The notes under the pieces: model-generated
What the model was told of the DNA's origin: nothing
Database searches by the model: none
What the model saw: the letters and a program-made list of their open reading frames with translations, nothing else
Position numbers and translations under genes: made by a program
Source: Roseateles_E cavernae
Lineage (GTDB): Bacteria; Pseudomonadota; Gammaproteobacteria; Burkholderiales; Burkholderiaceae_C
Direction of reading: 5' to 3'
Length of the DNA: 64,000 bases
Assembly: GCF_040187885.1 (NCBI RefSeq)
Contig: NZ_JBDPLH010000013.1
Span: 1 to 64,000 of the forward strand
Part shown: positions 50,310 through 59,208 of the stretch, piece by piece
Layout of the letters: the number at the start of each line of letters is the position of its first letter
How positions within the stretch are numbered: position 1 is the first letter of the stretch

Positions 50310-51098
50310 TCAGCAGATCTGCGGCTGGGCCTCGTCGCGCAGGCTCGCCAGCACCTCGGCCGCCTTGACCGGGTCGAAGGCGTAGGGATAGAGGGTGCGA
50401 GCCACCGTGGCCAGCGCCGGCTGGCCGCCGTAGCGGGCGATCTGCTGCGCGATATGCGAGAACTCCAGCACCATCAGCACGGCCGGCGCATGCACGCGAG
50501 GGTTCAGCCGCGCCTCGCTGCAAACCTTGAAACCCAGCATGCGGCGGTAATAGGCCACATGACGCGGGTTGACCTCGATCACCAGCAGCTCCGCGCCGCG
50601 CAGGTGTGAGGCGTGCAGATAGGCGCTATGGAACAAGGCGGCCAGCACGCGCTTGGACGCGGCCTGCGCGTCCAGCGCCAGCTGGGTGAACTCGCACAGG
50701 CTGCGCCCCTGGCTGCGCAAGGCATTCATCTCCTGCTCGAACACTGCATCGGCATTCAGGCCACGCGCCGAGTCATAGCGTATGCCCAGCGTGCCCAGCG
50801 TGCCCTCGGGTGCCGTCGCACTCAGGGTCAGCAGCTCCGGTGTCGCATGAGCCGCGCCGACCGCCTGATGGACACGATAGCCGCGCTCCGAATAGCGCTG
50901 CTGGACCAGTTGACCGGCCAGCGCACGGTGATGGCTCGAGTGCGCCGCATGAATGGCAAAGCCATTGACATGGGGGTGGGTGGCGCGTTCCCTGAACATG
51001 GCAAAACTACCGCCATGAGCTCCGGACCTCAGTGCTTGCAGTCCCACCAACTGCTGCAGGCCCTCTTGTGTACCCATGGCAAAACCGTCTTGCTGCAT
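50310..51098 (-). CDS. FeeM-like N-acyl amino acid synthase domain protein
   Basis: The 262-residue product resembles GNAT-fold FeeM/LuxI-like acyltransferases that join long-chain acyl groups to amino acids. The core spans about residues 55-230, with SLCEFTQLALD (about residue 130) and NPRHVAYYRRMLGFKVCSE (about residue 175). The assignment is by pattern recall and could be another GNAT family. It stands alone; no acyl carrier gene or exosortase gene is near. ATG 51098 has GGAAG upstream; a second in-frame ATG follows 7 codons later. Confidence 0.65.
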   Translation of the reverse strand: MQQDGFAMGTQEGLQQLVGLQALRSGAHGGSFAMFRERATHPHVNGFAIHAAHSSHHRALAGQLVQQRYSERGYRVHQAVGAAHATPELLTLSATAPEGTLGTLGIRYDSARGLNADAVFEQEMNALRSQGRSLCEFTQLALDAQAASKRVLAALFHSAYLHASHLRGAELLVIEVNPRHVAYYRRMLGFKVCSEARLNPRVHAPAVLMVLEFSHIAQQIARYGGQPALATVARTLYPYAFDPVKAAEVLASLRDEAQPQIC

Positions 51099-51263
51099 GA
51101 CTTCCTTTGCTGATCCAACGCGCTGCGGCGCAGTCTAGCGTGAGGAAATGCCGAAACAGCGGCAAGACATGTCACCCAAACAATTGACACAAGAAACTTA
51201 CAACTGCAAGCCCCACTCAAGGGGGAAACCCCGATTCCAGGGGGGACAGGTCGTGATCAGCGA

Positions 51264-52178
51264 TCAGGGGCCGAACGCGAAAGCGATCAATCGCGGCGGT
51301 GCCCGAAAGACGATGGAGCCATGGTTCTCGCCGTCCAGCGCCTCAAAGCTCGCCGTCAGGCCGGCCTCGGCCGCTTGCTCGGCGAAGGCCCGCGGGTGGC
51401 TCACCATCCGGCGGCCGGCAAAAGGATGGGGCGCGCCGCCGGGCATGAACTCCTCCTGCATGCCGACCACCACGCGCAGGCGCGCCGGCTGCGGCTTCGC
51501 GCGCAGGCCGGCCACAAAGCCCGGCAGGCGCTGCATCAGCAGCGCATCACCGAACCACAGCGAGGGGCTCAGCGCGTAATAGCGCTGGAAGCTGCCGGGC
51601 CGCTGCATCAGCGCATACAGCGTGAACAGGCCGCCATAGGAGTGGCCGAACAGGGTCTGGCGCCGCGCGTCGACGGGAAACTCGCGCGCGATCAGCGGTT
51701 TCAGCTCCTCGTCGATGAAGTCCAGAAAGCGCTCGGCCCCGCCCGAGCCCAGCGCCCCGACGCCCTCGCAGGGCGGCTTGCAGTCATGGGCCGGCGTGTA
51801 GTCCAGCGAGCGGGCGTCGAGATCGACGCGCTCGCCGCTGGCATAGCCTATGCCCACCACCAGGCCGTCCGGCGCCTCGCCGTGGCGGGCGGCGAAGCGG
51901 GCGGCATGGGCCTGGTTGACGCTGGGCTTGTCGCGGGCGGCGTCCAGCAAGGGAAAGAAGCGCGCGCCGTCCAGCGCATAGAGCACCGGATAGCCGGCGC
52001 TGGGCGCCGCGCGGCTGGGCAGGCCGATGAAGATGCGGTAGCGCTGGCCGGTGTGGCGCGAGCTCATCTCGAAGCTGCGCGTGTGTTCCAGGCTTACCGG
52101 CGCCCAGGCGGGGTTGGCCTGGGCGGCCGGCAGCAGCGCGGCCATCGCGATCCACAGGATCAGGCGACGGGCCGTCAT
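51264..52178 (-). CDS. Periplasmic alpha/beta-hydrolase, siderophore-esterase-like
   Basis: The 304-residue product has a signal peptide (about residues 1-21) and an esterase-fold core with the nucleophile elbow GHSYGG (Ser180), an upstream YALDGARFF segment and a C-terminal His in DGENHGSIVF (about residue 285). It resembles IroE/BesA-type hydrolases that linearise ferric trilactone siderophores in the periplasm. It ends the siderophore uptake operon and overlaps the ATPase gene by four bases. Confidence 0.85.
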   Translation of the reverse strand: MTARRLILWIAMAALLPAAQANPAWAPVSLEHTRSFEMSSRHTGQRYRIFIGLPSRAAPSAGYPVLYALDGARFFPLLDAARDKPSVNQAHAARFAARHGEAPDGLVVGIGYASGERVDLDARSLDYTPAHDCKPPCEGVGALGSGGAERFLDFIDEELKPLIAREFPVDARRQTLFGHSYGGLFTLYALMQRPGSFQRYYALSPSLWFGDALLMQRLPGFVAGLRAKPQPARLRVVVGMQEEFMPGGAPHPFAGRRMVSHPRAFAEQAAEAGLTASFEALDGENHGSIVFRAPPRLIAFAFGP

Positions 52179-52948
52179 TGCAGCACCGGCACGACCAGCG
52201 GCGCCCCATCATCCGGCGCCTTCAGCACATGGGCCTCGATGCCGTACAGCCGCCGCACCAGCTCGGGCGTCACGACCTCGCTCGGCGCAGCGCAGCGCAA
52301 GACCCGACCCTCGTGCAGCGCCAGCAGCCGGTCGGCATAACGGGCCGCCGCAGCCAGGTCATGCAGCACCATCACGACGCTGCGCCCGGCCCGCGCCAGC
52401 CGCCGCACCAGCGACAGCAGCTCGACCTGGTGGCCCAGGTCCAGCATGCTGGTGGGCTCGTCCAGCAGCAGCCAGGGCGTGCCCTGGGCCAGCACCATGG
52501 CCAGCCAGGCGCGCTGGCGCTGGCCGCCCGACAGCCGCTCCAGCGCCTGGCCGGCCAGCGCCAGCATATCGGTCTCGACCAGGGCCTCATGCACCGCCGC
52601 CGCGTCCGCCACCGACCATTGGCGCAGCAGGCCCTGGTGCGGTCGGCGGCCGAAGGCCACCAGCTGCGCCACCGTGATGCCCATCGGCGCCTGGGTGTGC
52701 TGCGGCAGCAGGCCGATGGCCCGCGCCATCTGCCCCGGGGTCCTGCGCCAGACATCCTCGCCGCCCAGCAAGACCTGGCCCTGGCTCGGCCGGTGCAGCC
52801 GCGCGATGCAGCGCAGCAGCGTCGATTTGCCGCAGCCATTGGGTCCGACGATGGCCAGCACCTGGCCGGCCGGCAAGGCCAGATCCAGCCCCTGCAGCAC
52901 CGGCTTGTCGCGATAGCGGGCGTGCAGCCCCTGTACTTTCAAATCCAT
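52175..52948 (-). CDS. Ferric-siderophore ABC transporter ATPase (FepC/FecE-like)
   Basis: The 257-residue ATPase shows Walker A GPNGCGKST (residues 35-43), the signature LSGGQRQRAWLAMVLAQ (about residue 140) and Walker B LLLDEPTSMLD (about residue 162). The FepC/FecE group assignment follows from length and the two FecCD permeases immediately upstream (1-base gap). Confidence 0.95.
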   Translation of the reverse strand: MDLKVQGLHARYRDKPVLQGLDLALPAGQVLAIVGPNGCGKSTLLRCIARLHRPSQGQVLLGGEDVWRRTPGQMARAIGLLPQHTQAPMGITVAQLVAFGRRPHQGLLRQWSVADAAAVHEALVETDMLALAGQALERLSGGQRQRAWLAMVLAQGTPWLLLDEPTSMLDLGHQVELLSLVRRLARAGRSVVMVLHDLAAAARYADRLLALHEGRVLRCAAPSEVVTPELVRRLYGIEAHVLKAPDDGAPLVVPVLQ

Positions 52949-52949
52949 A

Positions 52950-53981
52950 TCAATCCTGTGCTTCCGTTTGGCGCAGCAGCACCCAGAGCAAGAAGGGCCC
53001 GCCCAGCATGCCGGTGATCACCCCGGCCGGCAGCTCCACCGGCGCCAGCACGCTGCGGCCCAGCGTGTCGGCCGCCAGCACCAGGCTCGCGCCCAGCGCC
53101 ATCGCGGCCGCCAGCGGCAGGCCCAGACCGCCGAACAGCGCGCGCGTCAGGATGGGCGCGGCGATCGCGACAAAACCCAGCGGCCCGGCCACGCTGACCC
53201 CCAGCCCGGCCATGGCCGCCGCCAGCAGCAGCACGGCCAGGCGCAGCGGCTCGGGCCGCAGGCCCAGGCTGCGCGCCATCTCGTCGCCCAGGCCCAGCAG
53301 GCCCAGGCTCCGCGCCAGCGGCGCCAGCAGCAGCACCAGCACGGCCAGCGCCGCCCCCACCGGCGCGGCCACCTCGTAGCCGCGCGCCAGCAGGCTGCCG
53401 ACGCTGAAGCTGTAGACCGCGCTGCTGTGCATCACCGGCAAGGTGGCCAGCACCAGATCGAACAGCGCCCGCAGCAGGCTGGCCAGACCCAGGCCCACCA
53501 CCAGCACCCGATAGCCCTGGCGGCCGCTGCCGCCGGCGGCCGCCAGCACCAGCAGCACCGTCAGCAGCGCGCCGACCAAGGCCTGCCACCAGGGGCCCAG
53601 CAGGCCCTCGGCGCTCCACAGCAGGCTCACGCCCATCGCCAGGGTCGCGCCGTCGCTGATGCCCAGCAGGTCCGGGCTGGCCAGGCGGTTGCGCGCCAGG
53701 GTCTGTAAAAGCAGGCCCGAAGCACCCAGCGCCGCGCCGAGCAGCGCGCCGGCCACCACCCGCGGCAGCCGCAGCTCCTGCACCAGAAAGACCTGCGGCC
53801 CGCTGGTCCCCACCAGGCCCTGCCAGAGCGCGGCCGGGCCCAGCCGCGTGTCGCCCAGCATCAGGGCCAGCGCGGCCGTGGCCAGCAGCCCGAGCAGGCA
53901 CAGCAGATGCAGCGCCAGCCGCTGCGGCTGCAGACGCAGCGACCAGCCGCGATGGCGCCAGACCCATGCCGCGCCGCTCAT
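52950..53981 (-). CDS. FecCD-family siderophore ABC permease
   Basis: The 343-residue permease has about nine or ten membrane spans and the family motifs RLPRVVAGALLGAALGASG (about residue 72) and a late GPLGFVAIAAPILTR segment (about residue 265), which contacts the ATPase. It overlaps the neighbouring permease by four bases (ATGA) and would pair with it as a heterodimer like FepD/FepG. Confidence 0.94.
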   Translation of the reverse strand: MSGAAWVWRHRGWSLRLQPQRLALHLLCLLGLLATAALALMLGDTRLGPAALWQGLVGTSGPQVFLVQELRLPRVVAGALLGAALGASGLLLQTLARNRLASPDLLGISDGATLAMGVSLLWSAEGLLGPWWQALVGALLTVLLVLAAAGGSGRQGYRVLVVGLGLASLLRALFDLVLATLPVMHSSAVYSFSVGSLLARGYEVAAPVGAALAVLVLLLAPLARSLGLLGLGDEMARSLGLRPEPLRLAVLLLAAAMAGLGVSVAGPLGFVAIAAPILTRALFGGLGLPLAAAMALGASLVLAADTLGRSVLAPVELPAGVITGMLGGPFLLWVLLRQTEAQD

Positions 53982-54985
53982 CGCCCGCCCCCGCCCGGCG
54001 CGCTCAAGGCCAGCCAGCCCTGGCTGCGCACCATCCAGATCAGCAGCGGCGCGCCCAGGATGGCGATCACCGCGCTGACCGGCGCCTCGAAGGGTTGCAC
54101 CACCAGGCGCGCGACGATATCCGCTGCCACCAGCAGGCCCGCGCCCAGCAGCATCGCCAGGCGCAGCTGCGCGCCCAGCGCCAGCGCACCGAGCGCGCGC
54201 GCCAGATAGGGCGCGACAAAGCCCAGAAAGGCGATCGGCCCGACCAGCGCCACCGCGCCGCCGGCCAGCAGCCCCACCACCAGCACCGCGCTCCAGCGCA
54301 GCAGTGCCGGCCGCCCGCCCAGGGTCGTCGCCAGCTCGTCACCCAGGCTCAGCAGATCCAGCGGCCGCGCCAGCAGGCCGGCCAGGGCCAGGCCCGCCAG
54401 CAGCGGCGCGCAGCCCAGCAACAGCGCCTCGGGCGTGACCCGGGCCAGCGAGCCCAGCACCCAGAAGCGGAACTGGTCCAGCCCCTGCTCGCTGGCCAGC
54501 AGCAAGAAGGCCATGAAGCCGCGCGCGCTGGCCGCCAGCGCCAGGCCGGCCAGCACCAGGCGCAGCGGCGACACCCGCGCATCGCCGGCGCGGGCCAGCA
54601 GCAGCACCAGGGCGCTGCCGGCCAGCGCTCCGCCGAGGGCCCAGAACAGCTGGGCCTGGGCGCCGAGGTGGCCCTGCAACACAAAGCCGGCCGCGATCGC
54701 CAGCGTCGCGCCGGCATTCACGCCCAAGAGCCCCGGCTCGGCCAGCGGGTTGCGCGTCACCGCCTGCAGCAGCACGCCGGCCGCCCCCAGCGCCGCGCCG
54801 ACCAGCAGGGCCGCGCCCAGGCGCGGCGCGCGCAGCTGGCCCAGCACCATCTGCGCATGCGCGTCGACCGCCGCACCGCCCAGCCAGGCCCAGCTCTGGG
54901 CCGGGCCGACACGCCCAGGCCCCAAGAGCAAGGCCAGCAGGCTCAGGACCAGCAGCGCGCCCATCAGGCCCAGCGAGGCCCTCAC
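53978..54985 (-). CDS. FecCD-family siderophore ABC permease
   Basis: The 335-residue permease carries RAPRLGAALLVGAALGAAG (about residue 50), then VTRNPLAEPGLLGVNAGA and a late GPIAFLGFVAPYLAR segment. GTG 54985 is the start because it overlaps the binding-protein stop as GTGA; an ATG a few codons later and a longer upstream frame are less likely. It pairs with the permease at 52950-53981. Confidence 0.93.
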   Translation of the reverse strand: MRASLGLMGALLVLSLLALLLGPGRVGPAQSWAWLGGAAVDAHAQMVLGQLRAPRLGAALLVGAALGAAGVLLQAVTRNPLAEPGLLGVNAGATLAIAAGFVLQGHLGAQAQLFWALGGALAGSALVLLLARAGDARVSPLRLVLAGLALAASARGFMAFLLLASEQGLDQFRFWVLGSLARVTPEALLLGCAPLLAGLALAGLLARPLDLLSLGDELATTLGGRPALLRWSAVLVVGLLAGGAVALVGPIAFLGFVAPYLARALGALALGAQLRLAMLLGAGLLVAADIVARLVVQPFEAPVSAVIAILGAPLLIWMVRSQGWLALSAPGGGGR

Positions 54986-55899
54986 CGCCGGCTCAGCAAG
55001 GCCTGGGCCGCCTCGTCCAGCACCGCCAGCGCCGCCAGCGGGCCGCCGGTGACGGTCCACAGCGAGGCATCGACCTCGCGCACCCGGCCGGCCTTGGCGG
55101 CGCCCAGCTCCTTGAATTCGGGCTGGCGCAGCAGGGCCGCCAAAGCCTCGGGATCATGGGCGCGGCCGCTCCTGAACATGCCCATGAAGAGCCAGTCGCC
55201 ATCGATCTTGCTCAAGGCCTCGCGCGACAGCGGGCCCGAGTGCCCGGCGCCCGGCTCCTGCTGGGACGCCGGCCGGCCCAGGCCCAGGTCGGCCAGCACC
55301 TGGCCGGCAAAGGCATCGCCCTTCATATAGACCGGGCCCGAGGGGGTCCAACGCACGATGCTGGCGCTCTTGCCGGCCTCGCCGGCGAGCTGCTTGCGCA
55401 GCGCGGCGGCCTTGGCCTGGTAGCTCTCGACAACCGCCTTGGCCTGGGCCTCGCGGCCCAGCATCGCCGCCACGCGCGCCAGCGTCTGCTGCCAGCTGTC
55501 GGTGTTGGTCGATGTCACCAGCGTCGGCGCGATCTTGCCGAGCTGGCTCAGCAGCTGCGCATCGCCGAGGCCGCCGGCCAGGATCAGATCGGGCTGCAGG
55601 GCCAGCACCCGGTCCAGGCTGGGCTGGGCAAAGGCGCCGACACCGGGCACGCCGGCGGCGCGCTCCAGCAGATAGGCCGGCAGGCTTTGCTGGCCGCGCC
55701 CCAGGGTGCTGCCCACCGGCTTCACACCCAGGGCCAGCACGATGTCCAGATCGCGCTCCGACAGCACCAGCACCCGCTGCGGCGCGGCCGGCACGCGCAG
55801 CGCGCGGCCCTGCGCATCCTTGACCTCGCGCACCTCCTGCGCCCACGCAGGCAGGGCCAGCAGGCCGGCACTCAACAACAGGGATCTTCTCTTCAACAT
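54982..55899 (-). CDS. Ferric-siderophore periplasmic binding protein
   Basis: The 305-residue product has a signal peptide (about residues 1-20, ending LPAWAQ) and a class III (BtuF/FhuD-type) binding fold with RVLVLSERDLDIVLALGVKPVG (about residue 42) and GQQSLPAYLLE. It delivers the iron-siderophore complex to the FecCD permeases that follow. Confidence 0.93.
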   Translation of the reverse strand: MLKRRSLLLSAGLLALPAWAQEVREVKDAQGRALRVPAAPQRVLVLSERDLDIVLALGVKPVGSTLGRGQQSLPAYLLERAAGVPGVGAFAQPSLDRVLALQPDLILAGGLGDAQLLSQLGKIAPTLVTSTNTDSWQQTLARVAAMLGREAQAKAVVESYQAKAAALRKQLAGEAGKSASIVRWTPSGPVYMKGDAFAGQVLADLGLGRPASQQEPGAGHSGPLSREALSKIDGDWLFMGMFRSGRAHDPEALAALLRQPEFKELGAAKAGRVREVDASLWTVTGGPLAALAVLDEAAQALLSRR

Positions 55900-55909
55900 G
55901 GGCTTCTCC

Positions 55910-56197
55910 TCAAAGCGTCCGCCACTGCAAGAGCAGCGGTTCGCGGCGTGTCATCAATTGCAGATGCGAGTCCAGCACCCCATGCAGGCGGGCCTGGCTC
56001 GCGGCATCGGCGGCCTGACAGTCAAAACAAAGCGTGGCCGGATCGGGGGCGCTCATCTCGCACAGGCCGAATTCGAAGGCCAGCCGCGCGTGCTGCGGCT
56101 GCAGCTCGACCGGGATCTTTTTCGCAAAATGCTTGGCGAGCTTGAACAGGAACTGTTCGGCCTGGGGGGTGGCCACGCTGGCTTGGGACTTGAACAT
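55910..56197 (-). CDS. DUF2218 small protein
   Basis: The 95-residue soluble protein matches the DUF2218 pattern (KLAKHFAKKIPVE, then FEFG and a Cys-containing LCFDCQAAD). Such genes commonly sit with siderophore receptors; the function is unknown. ATG 56197 has GAGG 8 bases upstream and lies 10 bases after the receptor stop. Confidence 0.85.
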   Translation of the reverse strand: MFKSQASVATPQAEQFLFKLAKHFAKKIPVELQPQHARLAFEFGLCEMSAPDPATLCFDCQAADAASQARLHGVLDSHLQLMTRREPLLLQWRTL

Positions 56198-56207
56198 GGT
56201 GCGGGCC

Positions 56208-58247
56208 TCAGAACTTGGCATTCAGGCCCAGCCAGACGCGGCGGCCTTCGTCCAGCATCCAGTTGCCGTCCAGGCCGGTGTTGCGGCCGCGCTCGTCCAC
56301 CGCGACCTGCTCATCGGCGAGATTGAGCAGGGCCGCGCTGAGCGTCAGCGTGCTGTTCAGGCGCCAGGCGCCGCCCAGGTCCACGGTCGTCAGCCCCTTG
56401 CGCTCGCGCACATTGCGCGCGCCGTTGCGAAAGCCCGCCCAGTACTGCTTGCCCTCGGCGCTGAGCCGGGCATAGCCGGACAAGACCTGACCCTGAGCCC
56501 AGTCCAGGCGCAGCGAGGCCTTGTGCTCGGGCGTCTTGTCCAGCGGCCGGCCGTCCAGCGGGCTGCCGTCGAACGAGGGTTCGCCGCCGCCCTGGCGGCG
56601 CGAGCGGGTGTAGGTGTAATTGCCGGCCAGGGCCCAGTCGGCGGCCAGCGGCCAGGCGGCGGCCAGCTCCAGGCCGCTGAGCTTGACCCGCGCCACGTTG
56701 TCGTAGATGTAGACGTCCAGCGCCGGGTTCAGCGGATCGACCTTGCCGGTGCTGTAGCTGACCACCTTGTTGCGGAACTGGTTGTGGAACAGCGCGGCCG
56801 AGGCGCTGCGGCCCTGCTTGCCGTCATAGCGCAGGCCCAGCTCGGCGCTGCTGCTTTGCTCTGGCTTCAGGCCCGGATTGCCGCACAGCGAGCCGCGCCG
56901 CGGCGAGCTGCCGCCGGTGCTCATGCAGTAGCCGGCCGTGGTCTGGCGCAAGGTCGGTGACTTGAAGCCCTTGGCGACGCCGCCGCGCAAGGTCCATTGG
57001 GCGTCGAGCTGGTAGACGCCGTAGACGCGCGGGCTCCAGTGCGAGCCGTAGCGGTCGGCATGATCGAGGCGCAGGCCGGTGGTCAGGGCCAGGGCCTCGC
57101 CGAGCTGCCATTCGTCCTCGGCGAACAGCGCGCTGGACTTGTCGCTGACGCTGTCGGGGCTGGCCGGGTGGCCGGCCACCGGCGATTCCTTGCCGATGCC
57201 GGACAGGCGGCTGCGGTTGAGCTGGCCGCCCAGATTGAGGCGGTGCTGGCCGAAGGCCAGGGTCAGCAGGCCGTCCAGCACGGTGTTGACGATCTCGGGG
57301 CGCACCGCACCGAGCAGGCCGGCATCCCAGACCTTCTGCTCGCCGCTCTCCTGGTACAGGGCCAGGCGCGAGCCACCCCAGTCCCAGGCGCCGCGATGGC
57401 TGAGCGCCCAGTGCGTGCGGGCCTGCTCCATCTCATAGTGCTTGGCGGTCGGTGCGCTGGTCTTGCCGGCGCTGCTTTCCTGCTTCAGCGCGCCGCTGCC
57501 GGCCTCCAGCCAGAAGGACTGGCCGGCGGCCGGCGTCAGGCTCAGCTTGGCCGTCAGCTGGCGGTTCGATGTGCCGTAGGCGCCGCTGGTGGCATTGGCC
57601 GGGAGGTAGAAGCGATCCTCGTCGCGCCGGCTGCTGCTGCCGTAGATCTGCAGGCCCAGCAGATCGGTCTTGATCGGGCCGCCCAGCCAGAAGTCGAGCT
57701 GGCGCGCGTCGCCCTGGATCTTGTCCTCGGCCTGGGTGAAGCCCAGCGAGGCCGAGCCGGTCCATTGCGCCAGGTTCTTGCGCGTGATGACATTGATCAC
57801 CCCACCCATCGCGTCGGCGCCGTACAGCGCCGACATCGGGCCGCGCACCACCTCGATGCGCTCGATCGCCTCCAGCGGCGGGGTCTGCCAGGCGGCCACG
57901 CCGCTGGTGCCGCGGTTCATCGTTTCGCGGGTGTTCTGGCGCCGGCCGTCCACCAGGATCAGCGTGTACTCGCCGGGCAGGCCGCGGATCATGATGTCCT
58001 TGGCGCTGGGGCCGGGACCCACCACGCTGACGCCCTCGATATGGCGCACCGCGTCCTCCAGGTTGGCATAGGGCTTGTGGGCCAGCTGCTCGCGGGTGAT
58101 CACGCTGATGCTGGCCGGCGCTTCGCGCACGATCTGCTCATGGCCGCTGGCGGTCACGACCACGCGGTCGAGGCTGGCGGTCTGGGCCTGGGCGCCGGCC
58201 GCCAACAGGGCCAGCACGAGGGGACGGAGTCTTGGGAGGGTCGGCAT
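56208..58247 (-). CDS. TonB-dependent siderophore receptor
   Basis: The 679-residue product has a signal peptide (about residues 1-21, ending GAQAQ), a TonB-box-like DRVVVTA (about residue 26), a plug domain with DAVRHIEGVSVVGPGPSAKDIMIRG (shortened) and a barrel ending in LGLNAKF with a terminal Phe. Resemblance to FepA/IroN-type receptors and the following FecB-type system suggest a catecholate siderophore. ATG 58247 starts the operon, opposite a Fur-box-like site. Confidence 0.93.
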   Translation of the reverse strand: MPTLPRLRPLVLALLAAGAQAQTASLDRVVVTASGHEQIVREAPASISVITREQLAHKPYANLEDAVRHIEGVSVVGPGPSAKDIMIRGLPGEYTLILVDGRRQNTRETMNRGTSGVAAWQTPPLEAIERIEVVRGPMSALYGADAMGGVINVITRKNLAQWTGSASLGFTQAEDKIQGDARQLDFWLGGPIKTDLLGLQIYGSSSRRDEDRFYLPANATSGAYGTSNRQLTAKLSLTPAAGQSFWLEAGSGALKQESSAGKTSAPTAKHYEMEQARTHWALSHRGAWDWGGSRLALYQESGEQKVWDAGLLGAVRPEIVNTVLDGLLTLAFGQHRLNLGGQLNRSRLSGIGKESPVAGHPASPDSVSDKSSALFAEDEWQLGEALALTTGLRLDHADRYGSHWSPRVYGVYQLDAQWTLRGGVAKGFKSPTLRQTTAGYCMSTGGSSPRRGSLCGNPGLKPEQSSSAELGLRYDGKQGRSASAALFHNQFRNKVVSYSTGKVDPLNPALDVYIYDNVARVKLSGLELAAAWPLAADWALAGNYTYTRSRRQGGGEPSFDGSPLDGRPLDKTPEHKASLRLDWAQGQVLSGYARLSAEGKQYWAGFRNGARNVRERKGLTTVDLGGAWRLNSTLTLSAALLNLADEQVAVDERGRNTGLDGNWMLDEGRRVWLGLNAKF

Positions 58248-58282
58248 GGGGTTCTTTGCGGAGTGGATTCTACAAACCAAAT

Positions 58283-58301
58283 AAGAATGATTTGCATTAA
58301 C
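58283..58301. promoter_or_regulatory. Fur-box-like site in the receptor/AraC divergent region
   Basis: AAGAATGATTTGCATTAAC matches 13 of 19 positions of the Fur consensus palindrome, centred on AATG-N5-CATT. It lies between the siderophore receptor and the divergent AraC-type gene. Iron-Fur repression of the uptake operon is expected by analogy. Confidence 0.7.
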
Positions 58302-58383
58302 ATGAAGCCAGCGAGTATTCCATTCCCTGCCGGCCGGCGCTTTTGCGGCCACCACGCCGACCTTTGCGAGACCCCACCCTGCG

Positions 58384-59208
58384 ATGCGAGAGACTGCGCT
58401 TTGTCAAATGATCCGGCTGCGCCCCGGCCTGGAGCTGCGCTGCAGCGATGTGCGCCATGCCCACCGCGGCGATGGCGGCGGCGCGGCCTCGGCCGGGCTC
58501 TATCTGGTGATGGTGCTGGCCGGAGAGGTCCAGGTGGCGTATGGCGGGCGCCGGCTGCGGCTGGTGGCCCAGGCCGGTGCCGACGGTGCGCTGATAGCGC
58601 TGCGCGAGAACGACAGCTTCGAGCGCAGCGACTGCGGCCCAGGCCCGGAGCGCAAGCTCAGCCTGTGGGTCGGCCCGGACTGGCTGGAGCAAGCCGGGCT
58701 GACGCCGGCCACCCCGCATCTGAACATGCGCTCATGGCGGGCCAGCCGACGCCTGCAGGGCCTGGCCGATGCCATCATCGGCACGCCGGTCGCCGACCAT
58801 GGCCTGGCACGGCTGCAGACCGAATGCCGGGTCATCGAGCTGCTGGCCGAGGCGCTGGGCAGCCAGCACACCGATGCCGGCCCGCCCGCTCGCATGCGGG
58901 CGGCCCGCGAGCTGCTGGACAGCGGCGCCGCCGATGGCTGGAGCCTGGCCGAGATCGCGCTGGAACTGGGCCTGCACGAGAACACCTTGCAGCAGCAGTT
59001 CCGCCTCGCCTATGGCTGCACGGTGTTCGAGCATCTGCGCCGCCGGCGGCTTTCGATCGCGCGCCGTTCGATCGAGCACGAGGGGCATAGCGTCACCGAA
59101 GCGGCCCTGAGTGCCGGCTACAACAGCCCGGGCAACTTCGCCACCGCCTTCAAGCGCGAGTTCGGCTGCTCACCCGGCCAGCTCAAAGCCCGGCGGCAAA
59201 GGGCCTGA
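58384..59208 (+). CDS. AraC-family regulator of siderophore uptake (PchR-like)
   Basis: The 274-residue protein has a C-terminal AraC DNA-binding domain (about residues 170-270: SLAEIALELGLHENTLQQQFR, split, then VTEAALSAGYNSPGNFATAF). The N-terminal half would bind an effector; PchR-like regulators sense the ferric siderophore. It is divergent from the uptake operon and shares the Fur-box region. Its last 26 bases overlap the convergent pcaCD-like gene. Confidence 0.88.
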   Translation: MRETALCQMIRLRPGLELRCSDVRHAHRGDGGGAASAGLYLVMVLAGEVQVAYGGRRLRLVAQAGADGALIALRENDSFERSDCGPGPERKLSLWVGPDWLEQAGLTPATPHLNMRSWRASRRLQGLADAIIGTPVADHGLARLQTECRVIELLAEALGSQHTDAGPPARMRAARELLDSGAADGWSLAEIALELGLHENTLQQQFRLAYGCTVFEHLRRRRLSIARRSIEHEGHSVTEAALSAGYNSPGNFATAFKREFGCSPGQLKARRQRA

